Shown: piece after piece, positions 12,601 through 27,600 of the stretch
Layout of the letters: each line of letters opens with the position of its first letter
How positions within the stretch are numbered: the stretch's first letter is position 1
Assembly: GCA_020650975.1 (NCBI GenBank)
Contig: JAIPMN010000467.1
Span: forward strand, 1 to 64,000
DNA from: Apostichopus californicus
Lineage: Eukaryota > Echinodermata > Holothuroidea > Aspidochirotida > Stichopodidae
Direction: 5' to 3'
Length of the DNA: 64,000 bases
Position numbers and translations under genes: made by a program
Notes under the pieces: generated by a model
The model's database searches: none
What the model saw: only the letters and a program-made list of their open reading frames with translations
Told to the model about the DNA's origin: nothing

Positions 12601-15600
12601 TCTGCATACTTGCTTTCTTCACATTTTAAACCCATCAATGAGAAGAGCAGAGTGGAATCAAACTAACCAGTGTAAATCCAAAGACTTTTCCCATTTGGAT
12701 ATTACAAGTAACAAGTTAACCTGTCTCCCCACACCCTCAGCACTCTGGCTACACCATACCTAGATGAAGTAAGTATGATACTCTACTAGTCATACTCAAT
12801 ACTATTTAATAGTCAGTGCCTAAAGAAGAAGCTTGTTAAATAATGCTCACCTTCTGGAAATATCAACATAGGAAATTTCTTGGCATCTTCTACGTGGGCT
12901 TTTAATCTGTGAGAAAAGAGAGAAAGACACTATTGAAGTTTTTGAATTTCATGTTAATTGTTACATACTCTTCCATAAATGTTATCAGGTGAGCTAGCTT
13001 TACTGAGTCATTTAATTGTCCAGAAAGGTAAACCTTTGATTATTTCTACTATTGAGCCTACAGTAATGGCATGTGCTTCATGTACCGACACGGTTCGATT
13101 TAAGTAGTATGGATGCATTTAGTCAAAGTATTAATCGTTCTTGTAGGAGTGATGAAACACAGTGCCAAATTTTAATTTCAATGGCGTTTAATCCGTCTGA
13201 CAACGAACCAGAAATCTTGCATCTACATAAATTGTATTAACGACTGTCACAATGCAAGTCCCTGATTGACTTAAAAGATTCTTTTACTACTACACTATAA
13301 AACAGACATCTAAGTTGCCCTGTTTTTTCAACAGAATTGTAGAAATTTCAACTTAAAAACTGACCTGTTGGTGACCTTTTGCCTGTCTCTCATCTCTGAC
13401 CGGTCGAACCAGATGTGATCGGAACCAGATCGACTCATGAGTCGCTCTATGAATCCAACGAACCCTGTGTGCTTTTGTCCAATCTGAATAACAAGAATAG
13501 AAAGTAGCAAATGAAGTGAAGTACTTAAAATAAGGACTATCAATATAAAATCGATATAAGCAGGTTAGGTTAAAGGTCATTGGTACTGCCACCATGTATG
13601 CTAAAAAACCAGATAAATGGTGACCATACTCAAACTTCCAAAAGTCATTTTACCGCCATTTTCAAAGCAGTTAACCACCATGAGAGACATCTAGTTGTCT
13701 ATTTAATTTTTATTTATTTATTTACTTTTTTTATAGTCTTAGAATATGATTCAAACCATGATTTTTACAAATAAATTTCCTGCAAATGATAAAAGTGGTT
13801 TTACTGTCTTTACAGAATGTAAAATGTCACTAATTTTTGCAGTTAATACTTCTGTTTAATACATACAGATGTAATGGTAATACTGGTAATTCTGCATTTG
13901 TAGGTCTGTCTCTTTATCTGTTAATACTCACATATGCATAGCAGTTGTCACTAGAGAGGAAGATTACATCTACTGGAGTTGTATGGTTAGCCACACATAT
14001 ACCTCCACCTTTCGCACGGTTCTCACTGCGAACAGAAAACAGTGGTGTTGTTGAGGTCAATAAACGATTCAAAAAAGACACAAATTCACCATTAACATTT
14101 TGAGTTACCGTGTTTACTAGCAAGTGTCATATACATACACACTTACACACCCCATCACGATTGCATAGATTCCTTTTGATTCCGGCAAGGAATCACAAAA
14201 TGTCACATAAGGTAAAACAATGTTTGAGTACCAAATTTAAAGGGATGGATATCTCAGTTTTATAGATTATAGGAGGATACAATTACATCATGAGCCAAAT
14301 AATTTCACAAGAGGTTACTTGAGGGGGGGAGGGGAGGTTATTTGAGAGGGTGGGGGGGTGAGGTGGAAAGGGGAAGTGTGAGAGAGAGTAGATGTTAGGG
14401 GAACTCAATGTGAAGAAAAAAATTTGGTATCATTACTTGCTTAAAAGCAGAAAATTTGATCAAAAAAGCTTTTAGCACACCCATCAAATATTGCTCAAAT
14501 TTAAGATTGCAAACGAACATAGAGTAACCAGCTAGTAATTAATGATTCTTTTGTGCTATGGAATGGTATATAAAGAAGGACGAGGGCAGTGACCCATGGA
14601 GGGTCATTGGGGGTACAGTGCAAGAATGTTACCAATTGTTATATGCTAGATAGGTTGGAGTGGATATGTGTAGGAGACTGGTAAGAGAGGAATGCAGAAA
14701 ATTTATGAAATTTCAAAACTTTCGCTTCAATATTTGATATGACACATGACCAGTCACAGTATTATTTAAATTTTAGCATTTCTTACAAAAAACGCATCAT
14801 CGAAAAATGATCAAAATTAACTGATTTACGGTTTAAGTCTATGAATAGATTGTCTTCAGACATCTTCTGGCACGAGACAGTTAGACAGAGAAGGATTCAA
14901 AGCGGTTGATCCAATTAAAAAAAACTGCAAAACATATCTGGTTTCGATATTTACAAGTCATTGATTTTATACCTGGCTCCTTTCAACTACTCAACTCTTG
15001 TTCTATCATCTAGAGTGACCTGGTCACCTTTGACACTGACCTCCCATGATTACCGGTCACTTCCGGTCAACCTGTCGCCTTCTCATTCTACCATCCAAAA
15101 GGGTCTAGTTGTGATGTGTATTAAAGAGAGCTCTTTCATGATCTCTGTGTATGCAGTTGTTGTAAAGGAGGGCAGGGTATAAAATTAGAGAGGAAAGTAA
15201 TAAGAAATAAAATATAATTCTCAAAGAGAGAGATTTTGATTACTTACTGGTTATGGAAAGTCAAAGAAGCTGAAAACGCTCGACTCGCAAGGGTGTATAC
15301 GGTCAGCAGGCAGTAACGACTAAGAGCAGCCTTAAATCTGAAAAAAAAATGTAAAAAATAATGAAAACAATGAAAGTGAGTCATTCAATTGAGTCATTAT
15401 AGTCACATTAATACTATCCAGATATATCTGGCTGTTTCAAATTAAAAACATAAAGTAAAAAATAAAAGCATATTTCAATGCAACATAATATGCAAATAGT
15501 TGCAAAAAATGTAAATACAAGTGATATTGTGAGGTACCATACAGGTCTGTATTCCATTTTAATATTGGAAACTCATTGACCTAAGTTGCTCATTGTCATA

Positions 15601-18600
15601 TAGACCAGGGGCAGAACCCAGCAAGGTCTGTATTTTATTTTACTATTTTAAAAAAAAAAAATAATAATAATTCCTTACAGATACATATATATTTTTATAT
15701 TAATTTTCAAGCTGCATCCATTTTATTTTTCGTATTCATATTTTAAGGGATCTTGTCATTTTGTTACTTAAATTTACTTGAAAATCACTTTTTTTCTTTT
15801 TAGGAATTTCACTGTAAATCTATCTTATTTTTAAAATTATTCCTTCATTTATATATTTATATATTTTTTATATTAATATTAAAGCTGTGTCAATTTTATT
15901 CTTCATATTCATATTTTAAGGGTTTTGTCATTTTGTTGTTATTGTAAAGCGCTCTTGAACATGCTTAAGCATGAAAAGAGCGCTATATAAATTTGGTAAA
16001 ATAATAATAATAAAAATAATGATAATAATATTTAATATTGGAAACTCATTGCCCTAAATTGCTCATTGTCATATAGACAAGGGGCATACTCCTGAAGACA
16101 CTCTCTGTCTGAAAGTACTTGTTTAGGTACAAGACTAACAAGGATTGAGGCCCCTGGTGGGTGTAGAGTGAGAGGGGTGCAGGGGGGTATGCCATAGGGG
16201 GAATAATTGTGCATATTAATTACCTTGATTCTGGCAGGTATCCAAGAAACGATGCTGACATGATCATATAGCCGATGGCGACCAAAAGTGTAAAAGTTCT
16301 GCGATGAAAACAAAAAATATTCGAACTCATTTTAATTCAATTCCAATAGCAAAACTTTGGTATTTTATTATTGATGGGGAAAAAATTTGTTATCTCTGAT
16401 TTTGCAAACAGTCGTAATAGATGATATGTACAGAAACTCAACAAAATAAGACTGTTTCTGTTCTCTACACAACTTCCAGATAGCTGGTGAATTCCTCCTT
16501 AGCAACTACTGCTTTACCTTGGGGCAGCACCTTTACTTCTTATGTTAAACATCTATAAAGTGACTCAATTCTTTTCAAAGGAAACTGAAGCAGAACTTGC
16601 AAGCACTTATTTGTCAGATACTAACTTTCCTATCCTCTTCCACATGTTAATCTGTTCTTTCTCATGTTAATCTGTTCTTTTTCATATTAATCTGTTCTTT
16701 CTAATGTTTATCTGTTCTTTCTAATGTTAATCTGTTCTTTCTCATGTTAATCTGTTCTTTCTCATGTTAATCTGTTCTTTCTAATGTTAATCTGTTCTGT
16801 CTAATGTTATTCTGTTCTTTCTCATGTTAATCTGTTCTTTCTCATGTTAATCTGTTCTGTCTAATGTTAATCTGTTCTTTCTCATGTTAATCTGTTCTGT
16901 CTAATGTTAATCTGTCTTTACTCATGTTAATCTGTTCTTTCTCATATTTATCTGTTCTTTCTAACGTTAATATGTTCTTTCTCATGTTAATCTGTTCTTT
17001 CTCATGTTAATCTGTTCTTTCTAATGTTAATCTGTTCTTTCTAATGTTTATCTGTTCTGTCTAATGTTAATCTGTTTTTTCTCATGTTAATCTGTTCTTT
17101 CTCACGTTAATATGTTCTTTCTCATGTTAATCTGTTCTTTCTCGTGTTAATCTGTTCTTTCTAATGTTAATCTGTTCTTTCTCATGTTAATCTGTTCTCT
17201 CTTTTTGCAGTAATACGGTCTTCGCTCATCTCTGTCTATCTAATGAAATTCTCTACAGGGTAGATATGTACACGAGTATGACACACAAGTACTATATAAT
17301 ACATAGAGATGGGTTTATAACTTAAACACAACCTATGTACTCATCACATTAAACTTTGTCACTCTTCTTATAACCCCTGCAGCCCTCTCCTATCCTGTTC
17401 AAATTGATTTTTCCAATAAATTGAATAATTAAAAAAAACTCATCATTATGGAAAAGTAAGAAAGTTAACCAACTCACTGACCTGACAGGCAAGAGAACAA
17501 AGTAGCGAAAGAGGAATCCGAGAGACCACAGAACTGTGAGACGGAGACTGTAGATAAACCAGAGAGAAGATCCTCACAGTTGTTAATCGCCATACAATAG
17601 AAACACTGAATTTCCTAATGTAGCCAAGTTTCATGTTGGTTTAGCAACAGAAGTAGGTACTGATATTTCATAACGATGACATTTGATTGGCTAGACTAGC
17701 TAACTATTCACTTGTTGCACATTATCAAGGCAATCTAATATGCGAATACAAACCTTGTCCAACTAAGATCCATGAGATGAAAAAGGCTTTAAGATTTTCA
17801 CATTTTGACCTCTGCTGACCTTTGACCTGACAAAACAATTATGCTAAAACCACCTGCCATGTATGACATCTGTCAATTATTCCCCTTCTTGAGATATCCA
17901 GTTTAACACAAAGTTGTCAGCTTTTCACCTCTAACGACCTTTGCAAACAGTTTTCAGGTTTCCGAAAACTACACACTTGTTCAAGTATCATTAGGTCTTC
18001 CATGATGCATGTGCAAATTTTCTCCAAGTTTGAGATATAGAGCTCTCAGGATTTTTCCACTTTGAAGAGCTCTGATGACCTCAAATGAACATAAACACCC
18101 AACAAGAACATTTGGTTAAAATTAAACTTGTACAAATTATATGCAATTTGCATACCTTTCTACACCCCACTGTGCATTTTACCACATTTTGACCCGCGCA
18201 TATTTTGATTCACAGTATTAATAAAAATGCAATCTTTGTCTTTATCCACAAGACAAACACTGTCAAGATTGCAAGTAACCCTTTGCTATTTTGTAGTTAT
18301 TTTGTCAATACGCTTTTAAGACTCACCTTGTCCCACTTTTGTAGTTTTCCGGCCTTTCAGCGCATAGAGACTTTAGTGTATATTTGCGCCTTATAAGAAC
18401 TGTGTATTATTATTTTTATTATTAAATTTCCAATGATGGAATAAAATTTATGTTCCTGTTAGATATAGTTTGGTATTGAAACAATCACTGCGTGTTATAA
18501 ATAAACTGATTTCACGACTAACCTTTTACAGAGCGGCAAATGTAACCTAGATTATTTCTCTCCATGAATTACATTCTTCCTTACCTTAGATACTGATATC

Positions 18601-21600
18601 TCATACTAGTCCTCGTTAGCAGATTCCAGGATCCCAATTCTGACATAGAAAGTGGGGAAAAAGCAACACCAGAATTAATCAAATTTGAACTTGATAAGAT
18701 TTGAAAAAGGAAAGCGAGGTGGTATGAAAAGCTGGAAGACTGGCCTGGGTGAAAACGATATCTTTGAAAACAAGAGCAACGGTATCGTACATGTACGACT
18801 TAAGAGGTGAGGGGAGTCTGATTTGTCTAGTTAATAATCTCCACCAACTGGTCTACAGTAGGTAGATCTGTTAGGTATGTTGGAGGACTTTTAAGGAGAC
18901 AACTTTACAAAAGGTAAAAGAATAAGTGAAAACATATGTTGGCATACGCCAAATAGATTACTCATCTCACAAACATTGTCACAATCAAAACTCATTCAAC
19001 ATCAAGATATTTTTTTCTCTCTCCAATTTGTAAAGACTACATCAGTCTTGAACCTATCAAGACATGACTTTAAGAGGTAACCTTTAAAAACTGAGCACCC
19101 TCCACCCCTACATATATGTATGTATGACCTACTGTGGGACCTTCATGTGTGGCACGTATGAATGAATCATGTTAAATAGGCAGAGAAGATCTGATATTTG
19201 GTGATAAAAATCATACAATCTTAGAACAACAAACTCTCCCATGGATGAATTACAAACTGTCTGACTGGCGGCAAATATTTGAAGTTGTCTTCAAACACAA
19301 TGACGAGTTTTAATAAATAAATAAATATATTAATTAGGACAGTTATACAAATTGATAAATTATGAAACTTGTTGCAACACAATAGTTCCAAAGTACAATG
19401 AATATTTTCGAGATATCACCAATCTTGTAACAATGAGTATATCTGGTACAAAATCAAACAATTACCGTTATTAAAGATAACTATACTGAATACGGTTGAC
19501 AATGAGTTCAGCGTGTGTAACAAAGATATATTGTATAATCCTTAGTTGAACTCAAAAAAGGGGGTCAGAGGTTCTTTTCAACTGATGACCTTCAATACAA
19601 TGAATGAATTGTAATTGCTTGAGACTGCTCAGCTTTCAGTGGAATGCCATTGGATGGAAATGGCATAAAACATAAAGTGGCATCGTACTGTAAATCATAG
19701 AGAACAAATAATTTTTGGGAATACACTCACCTTCGGCTGAAAAACATTTGGTTACATCGTCATCTATTATTGCCTGAGTAATAAACACAGAATGTTCAAA
19801 ATCAAATTTCAAATTTGACCAAGCTGTGTAGAAGCAATCTTTTATTTTATTTTGTAGAAACAGACCCCTCCCCCACCATCCCCAACAAAAGTTAAATCTT
19901 AGACGTCAAACGAAGTAGTCCTATAAATTTAGAGCTATAATTTGGTTGAAAGAAAGATTGAGGTAATAACTACATTTAGAGCTCTAAGCAAAGTAAAGAT
20001 AGCTTAGAAGTTTCCTTGTTGGGGTAATAATTGAGTACAATTTGATACCAAACGATGATTTAATTTTTTTCACATATTCCAATGCTCATCTTCAGTAGGT
20101 CTAGGGGGCTATGTACTGTATGGCTGGTTACATACTTAGTAGACTTTAGTACCTGTCAGAGCTTGAACATGTTTAATTGATGTACGCAGGAAAACCTCAA
20201 TACCTGTCTGGTTTGGAAATTAAGAACAAATGATGCTTCCTAATACAGCATTTATTGTACGGTACTATTTAAGCACTCCCTCCCCCTCCCCAACCTCTCC
20301 CTCCCCTTTGACCTACCTCTACACCTTTCTTGCAAAGGTAGCACACATGTGATAAGTCAAACTCTTGAGGGGAGTTTGACTTATCACCTTCCACTTCTCC
20401 ATCCCCTTTTGTCTTGAAAACGTCAGCAAAATGTCTCGGTGAGTCTTTTTGGATTAATGACACTGATAAAAGCAAAAGAAAAGAAAAATATGGTATTTAA
20501 GAATGACATCGTTAAATTGTCAACAGCACTAAAAGGAATTGAGATGTGAACACTAAATATTTTTAAACAGAAATACTATCTCACTAAAATCAAATCTAAG
20601 GAGAAGTGATGATTCTGTGTAAATTTTCATAAACTGGGGGAGAAATATTTTGACATATTAGAAAGGGTAGGTATATGCTTTATCAGGATGAAAACTAACT
20701 AATAACCAATTTGAACTTGTTGTCCAGTAAACAAAAGATCAGTTATTCAGTATTCCATAATTAAAACATTTATCTTCAATATACATTTAAAATAAATGAC
20801 ATGTATGCAAAATTTTTCTTGAAGAGAACAAGGAAATGTTTTGGACTGGAACAGGAACAGGAACTAGTGTGACCTCAAGGTGACCTCCACTGCAGGTGCT
20901 GTACCAATCGAGGAATCCATACCCTTTAATAGTTGGTGGGGATCCCTACAAAGCCTGCATTCCCGATAGGTTTGCATCTCTGCTCCAAAACGTAGTTTAC
21001 AAATTGTAAGCCTGTCAGACTTTGGATTTTCTTATCTCGGATAAGACATCCTCTACAAACGTTGACCCTTTGAGGGTCAACAGATAAATAGCCATGAGTA
21101 AACTGACCTACATTTTTTATGGCTCCCGCTTGCGATTGAATACACGTACGGTAGGTCTTTGAAAATGACTATACCTTTAGCGCCAAAGTTTCTATGGGTT
21201 AAAATCTCAGGAAAATTGTACCCTTGAATTATAGAAAGCTAACTATTAAAGGAGATGTTTGTAACAAATTATGATAAAAGGCATAAACTATATATGAAAG
21301 ATCTAAAACTCAAAGGAAAAAGTCATGGGAGGTGTCCTTTCAACAGACCATACTGTCCACATTAATGTTAGTACCAATATAAATTTTTGGATCACCTACT
21401 GTAAATGTATCACACATTTCAAATAGATTTGTTTATTTCCTCATTTGAATATTGAAGTACATGTTATGCAACCTACAAAACTTAAGCTAATTTGACTAGT
21501 TATGAATGTACATTACACTTATCACTTTCTGCACAACAACTGCACTCTATCTCTCTAGCCCATGTCTAGATCTGTGACTTGGTATCCTTTTAACAAACGC

Positions 21601-24600
21601 TGCCCTCCCACAGAGTCAAACACCAATCACAGCTGGTAAATTGGCCGCCTCAATCTACCACTCAAAATTTTCTAGACGTTTGGGGACAAACTTGACTGTA
21701 AAGACTGTCAACCATAGAATTAGAGTGACTGAACCTTCTTATCATTCGGATATCACTAATCATGCTTTGGAAAGTTTGGAGGGCAGGGTTCACCCATGAT
21801 AGCATCACAATGTCACAGAAATATGATTTGACAGATGCATGGTTTAGCATGACCTTTGATAAAGCTGGATTAGATAACAGTTAAGTTCGTACAAAGTTTG
21901 CCTACTGTACAGTACATACAGACTAGGGTGGCTAAAATTGATCCTCTAGTTAATACCATAGAATCCCAAAAAAACTCACTGGTTTAGGTAATTTACAAAC
22001 GACGATACTTACCTGTCTCCACTCTACATGGATGCACTCAATCTACCTAGCTTACAAAAGTTGTTAACATTTTAGCACTGCCCCCTCCCCCCCCTGCCCC
22101 CACAGACCCAATTCAGGGTAAATGGCTACATCCCCTCCCTTCCAAATTCATGCAGGTCATAGAGTTGTCAATGGGCAAACCAGTCAAATCTTTTAATTGC
22201 TACTGTGAGTGCAAGTTTAATCAAGTCTTTAAAATCAAGACTTCTTGGGATATATACAACTTTAAAGGGAGCACAAACCTTCTTGTCTACAGTTGATCTC
22301 CTAAGCTGTTTAATCTCCTTCGTTCAATCTATTTTAACTCTATTCATTGTGCATTGGTCCAGTTTATATCTTTTTCCATCTGTCTTAATTTAATGTATTG
22401 TCCTTTAATCTGTTTGTTTCACTTTAAAGAAGTTCCCTGCTAGGGTTGAAACATCAGGCCCTCTACCTTATAACATATATATTTAAAACTTATTATATGA
22501 CGTAATCTTTGTGCTTATATCTTTATGATCATGATGCAAATTTATAACCTAAATATGTCACACAGAATACCATTGTACAGAATACAGAATACCATTGTAA
22601 TATTTGAAAACTTAATTTATGGTATGGGATCAATGGTAACTTTAGACATAATGCTTTCCATAGTACAGTAGCTAACTCAACAAATCTTCTGTTTGACATA
22701 TTTGAAGTATTATGAATGCGAGGGTGATTAATCTTGAAACACTTGTTTTTTGTACTGTTCTATCGTGTTACAATCTATTGTAGTCAGTACTAGGTCAAAA
22801 CTTACTCTATTTCAAACAATACACAGGCCTCCTTTGCATGTACTCAGATTTTGGGCTATTTATTGGCGAATTCAGTGTCAGTGGATTTTGCCGTTTGCCA
22901 GGTGAAAAAAAAACAGCACTGGCAATTTTCTGGCAGCAGACAGTAAGAACTTGAGACGCAAGTAAGTCGGTTAACAATTGTCTGAAAATTGCCATTGCCT
23001 TTATTCTTTCTTTCAACTAGCAGATGACAAAATCCACTAGCATTTTCTTTGCCAGTCAATAGCCCAATTTTTGGGGCCTGATATGAGTGCAGTGGAACCA
23101 GCTAATTAACGTTGAGAGCATGAAGTACCTTTTAGACTGACAGAGGTTAAGAACACCAGTTGTCATATATTCCTTTGTTATTGAGTCATTCCATGAGGTT
23201 GGGTGCAAAGTGTGAAAACAATGTGAAAGTTTTGTCATGTAAAGGTGTTCTTTTGTATATTAGCCTACGAGATGAACGAGTGGAAATATGCGATATGTTG
23301 CACAGGTGTATCTAAGCCAAATACAGCTTGATCTGATGATCACGTAGTGGAATATAATCATTGATTTATGTGCACAGTTTACCCCGGAGCGATCCCACCC
23401 CTAACCTCACCATGGAATGACCCTTTTGAATGATTTGGTCTCATCGTGGACTCTTAAGAATGCGGCTAATCACAAACACTGTTTGAGGTTTGCACTGCTC
23501 AGGTTGACATCATGCTGTGAATTAATACATTACGCAGCAGCGTTTGTCCTACCGTATCGGTAACGGTAAATATTTAGCCTGGACGGTATCGCATCTAAAG
23601 TGTATCTAAAGGTCAGTAGAAGCCTGGATTCAGAGGCTAAGCTTCATTCCCAGAGTTCGTGGAGAGTTGAATTATGTCGAATGATGTGTAGCCTTTTATT
23701 AATACTCCAGGCACATTAATATGAGGACAACTGATACAAGAGTAATGGCTTTATTTAGGGTTATATTAACCTTTGTTGCAATGCCAGTGCCCAAATATGA
23801 AATTTTCAGCAATGGCAAACTTGCTTAAATACACTAGGGAATATATTGCCACTGACACTGTACCTTTAATGGTGCAGTTTAAATGGATACTCATAATCAT
23901 GTCCAAACCATCTAGCGGTACTTCAAAGGAATTTGTTTACGGCTAAAGACATGAATTTAATAAGAAACATGCTGGTGTTTCTTTTTTAATGCATCTGCGT
24001 TGCAACAGTAGAGTGAATTATGTCATCATGGGCATTCGTGGCAATTGAGCTGAAATTATTTTTTGTTATTCTTCAGAACATTTGAATCATTTATCCACAG
24101 AAGAAAATAATATTTGTGCAAAAACGAAACTATTATTCAAGCAAACACTCAAACTATATCACAAGCTTGCTAGCAGTACACTATAACCAGCTACAACACA
24201 CTTTTAACAACTACTGTATGAGAAATGTCTCTTCTGAATCTGATACGCTATTACATAGTCCAAGCACAGAAACGACTCACACAAATATGGAGAAACGTTA
24301 GAAACCCAAAAGTATCGTTTTCCACGAGAAACATCCATCGTTTAAAATGTATATCTTCTTTAAGATATCCGTTTTACACACTCTTGTACCATCTTGAGAA
24401 ATTCTAAAAAATCTGAAAATGACCAGTTTCCGATTTTTTTTTAATACCCAGACAATCAGTTAAAGTAGAAATCTAGGCAAAGAGGAGCAACTAATTGGTC
24501 AGCTTTAATGATCATTTTGGAAATGAAAGAAATTTTCAGATAATCTGCTTCGACACTCTACGGGTAAAACAAATAGAAAGTTTAGAGTATAATAATACCT

Positions 24601-27600
24601 TGTGAAATTGGTAGACTCTCTCCTTGCTGTGGCTGCAGGTTACTTTGAAGACCATGATCTTTGCAAGCAATTTCCACTCGCTGTCTTCCAAACTATGGAC
24701 AGTAAAACAGGAAAAAAACGGTGGTATAAAACAAAGACATGTGTTATGGGTTACAGGTCATATTTGAAAGGATTTCTAAAAGGTGGGCCAAACATGCTGG
24801 TCAGATTATAAATTTCCATTATGCCAAACTGACAACTCCTCTTTATAAGATATATATATCTGTGTGACTTGTCACCTTTGAGACCTTGAGTAGAGCTCCT
24901 AATTCATGCACTTGACTTAAACCAAACTTGAAGAAAAGTTATTTAAAGTATTTAAGGCAGTTGTTTCAAGGCACATACCCACAAAAAATCCATTTGGCTT
25001 TGTAATTGCTTTGCTATATAATTAGCTCAAAATTCCTACTTAACTATCTTTACTATTTGTCCACGAATTTAGTGAGAACCAGGGAAAAAATCATAGATTT
25101 CCAGCTCTTATTTGTAGCACTCACATGAGGGCATCAACCAATTAATTCACCGGTTAGGATTTCACAATATATAAGTTTTATTCCAAAATTGTTTCAATAT
25201 CCAGAAAGAAAAGTCTTCTAATGTGAAATATAGACATACTGTTGTATAAGATTCCTAATTCTATGTATGGGCATATGGACATTTTCTTTTCACCGATTTT
25301 GAACTAGCAAATTAACTCTGGCCAGCAATCACCCCCTTAATCATTGTAATAAATCTATGAGAGAGCTGAATTTTTTATTCACTGTGAAATATTCCACAAC
25401 TTACTGGGAAGCCAAATGCAGAATATCACTGAGAATAAAGCTAAATTTTCAGACCATTTAGCTTCTTCATAGCACGGATGTTTCAGTTTGAAATGAGGTT
25501 CCACTAATTGACATCACAGAGATTTTAACAGTTAAAATGTGTAATGAATGCAAGATCTTAATGTTCAGCAGAACAATGTTAGGAGTTGAAGTCAATTGAC
25601 AGTGCGTAACCGCATTGTTGAACTACAACCCCTCTGTAGAACAGGTACTTGTACAGTAGGTCCACTTTGATTGTTTATAGTGATAAGGAATCAACAGAGA
25701 GGAACAAACAATTACAGTAACCTTAATCGGATTAGATAAATAAAACTATGCAAACAATGTACCTGGTTACAAATCATTCACAAAATACACAAAGACATTT
25801 GGAGTTACTTTACTCCATGAGTTTCTTTCTATCAATCTTAATGCTCATGAAATAACCTTTCATAAATCTTATATTACCATCAAAAATATCCTAATATACA
25901 TGTATGGAAGCATTAAAACACCATGCCCCCTAATATGTACTTCCGGGGAAGCTGCCTGTATTCTCCTCCTTCCGAATGTTAGTGTCAGTCAGAGGTCAGC
26001 TGAATGAATTTTCACTCTGACCATTTTCTGACTTTTTCCTCTGACCATTTTTTTGTTAAAGAAGCTTTTGGATTCTACTCTTATGACTGCTAGCTGAATA
26101 GGTACTTTGGTAGTTTATCATCATTACCAGAGCTTATAATTTATTATTATCTTAAAACAACTCATTATTTGGTAGTTCCAAGCTTTCACTGAAGTAATAA
26201 ATATATATCTGAAAATATTTCTGGAATAATACTAATTTTTTTTTAATTAGTCTCATCAAATGCTGATACTTTCTTGCACAGTGAAACAATGTCACTTGCT
26301 AAACTGGGCTTTACATTTTGTCCCACATGAACAAATTTCAGGCAGATTATTATCAAAACAAGATCTTGAAATCTTTGAGATGAACAATCTTGAAATTGTC
26401 AGACTGGATGGAAGGCTGACAATAATGTTGAGCAAAAGTAAATACCATGTAGGCCTACTGTCATATGAAAATCTGGTCGATTTTCACAATTGCAGAACAC
26501 TTCACACCTCATAATAAGTCCCTCCAATAGGCCATTGGGCTACTCAATAATAGTAGTATTTATAGTAATATAGTATAAGTAGAGTTAGGCCTAAATAACA
26601 TTGTCTTTCTTTGTAAAACTGTATTGATAATGTAAGAGCATGAAATTATATCATGAAGCTTACCACGCTATAAGAAATATAATCACATAGACGACGCATA
26701 CATTCTTACAATATATACTGTACAGTCAACCCTTGTGTTTCACATTTTAGAACAGGAAATATAAACTATTGGTTTTACTAGTTGTTTTAGATCCTACCTG
26801 GAAATCGAGCACAATTGATCCAAGTACCACGCAATATGTCTAATACTCATGATCTCTACAATGGGGTACCTCAATGGTCAATTCTCGGTCCTGTTCTCTT
26901 TTCTCTATATACCTCTTTCTCTGTAGACCTCTTCGCTAGGAAATATTATTAGTTCTTATGATATTACCTTTATGTTGTATGCTGATGATACCCAACTTTA
27001 TGTTGCTCTTTGATAAAAAATATCTCAAATTAGCTGTACCTAAGATGGAGTCAGGCATTCAGGAAGTCGGGCTGTGGATGTCCAATAACTACTTTAAGGT
27101 TAACGATGATAAAACTGAGGAAATTGTTTTCCAAATTGGGATCAAATCAGCTCTCTTTAAGAATTTGTGACAATGTCATAAACTCTGTTCCTGTAGTCCA
27201 CAACCTTGGTGTGTAAATGGACACTACTCACCTTTCTATGGATCAGCAAGTTATGTAAGTCAACAATGTTCCATATTAGGTGGGTGATGCAACTTAGGAA
27301 ATATCTCGATAGGCATGGTACTGAGAAACTTATTCATGCTGTAATCTTGAGTAGACTTAAATGGCAATCCTCTTCTATTTGGTGTAGCTACATTGCAACT
27401 ATCGAGATTGCAAAGGATCCAGAACATGGCTGCTTGAATCCTCCATAGAGCAAACAGGTTTACCCCCATCACGTCTTTACCGGAAGAACTACACTGGTTA
27501 CCAATAGGACTCCGTATTGACTACAAAATCCTCATTTCTAGCTTTTCGTGCCATTAAAACTGGTACCCCCAAGTACCTCAATTTTCTCTCATATCAGCAA

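Noticed and set aside
24602-24811. 69-residue + strand frame (KLVDSLLAVAAGYFEDHDL...)
   Set aside because: It looks somewhat protein-like but lies inside a GPAT intron on the opposite strand, lacks convincing splice partners, and matches nothing I recognise. It may be a transposon scrap.
26260-26514. 84-residue + strand frame
   Set aside because: No recognisable motif, intronic and antisense to GPAT; length is within chance for AT-rich DNA.
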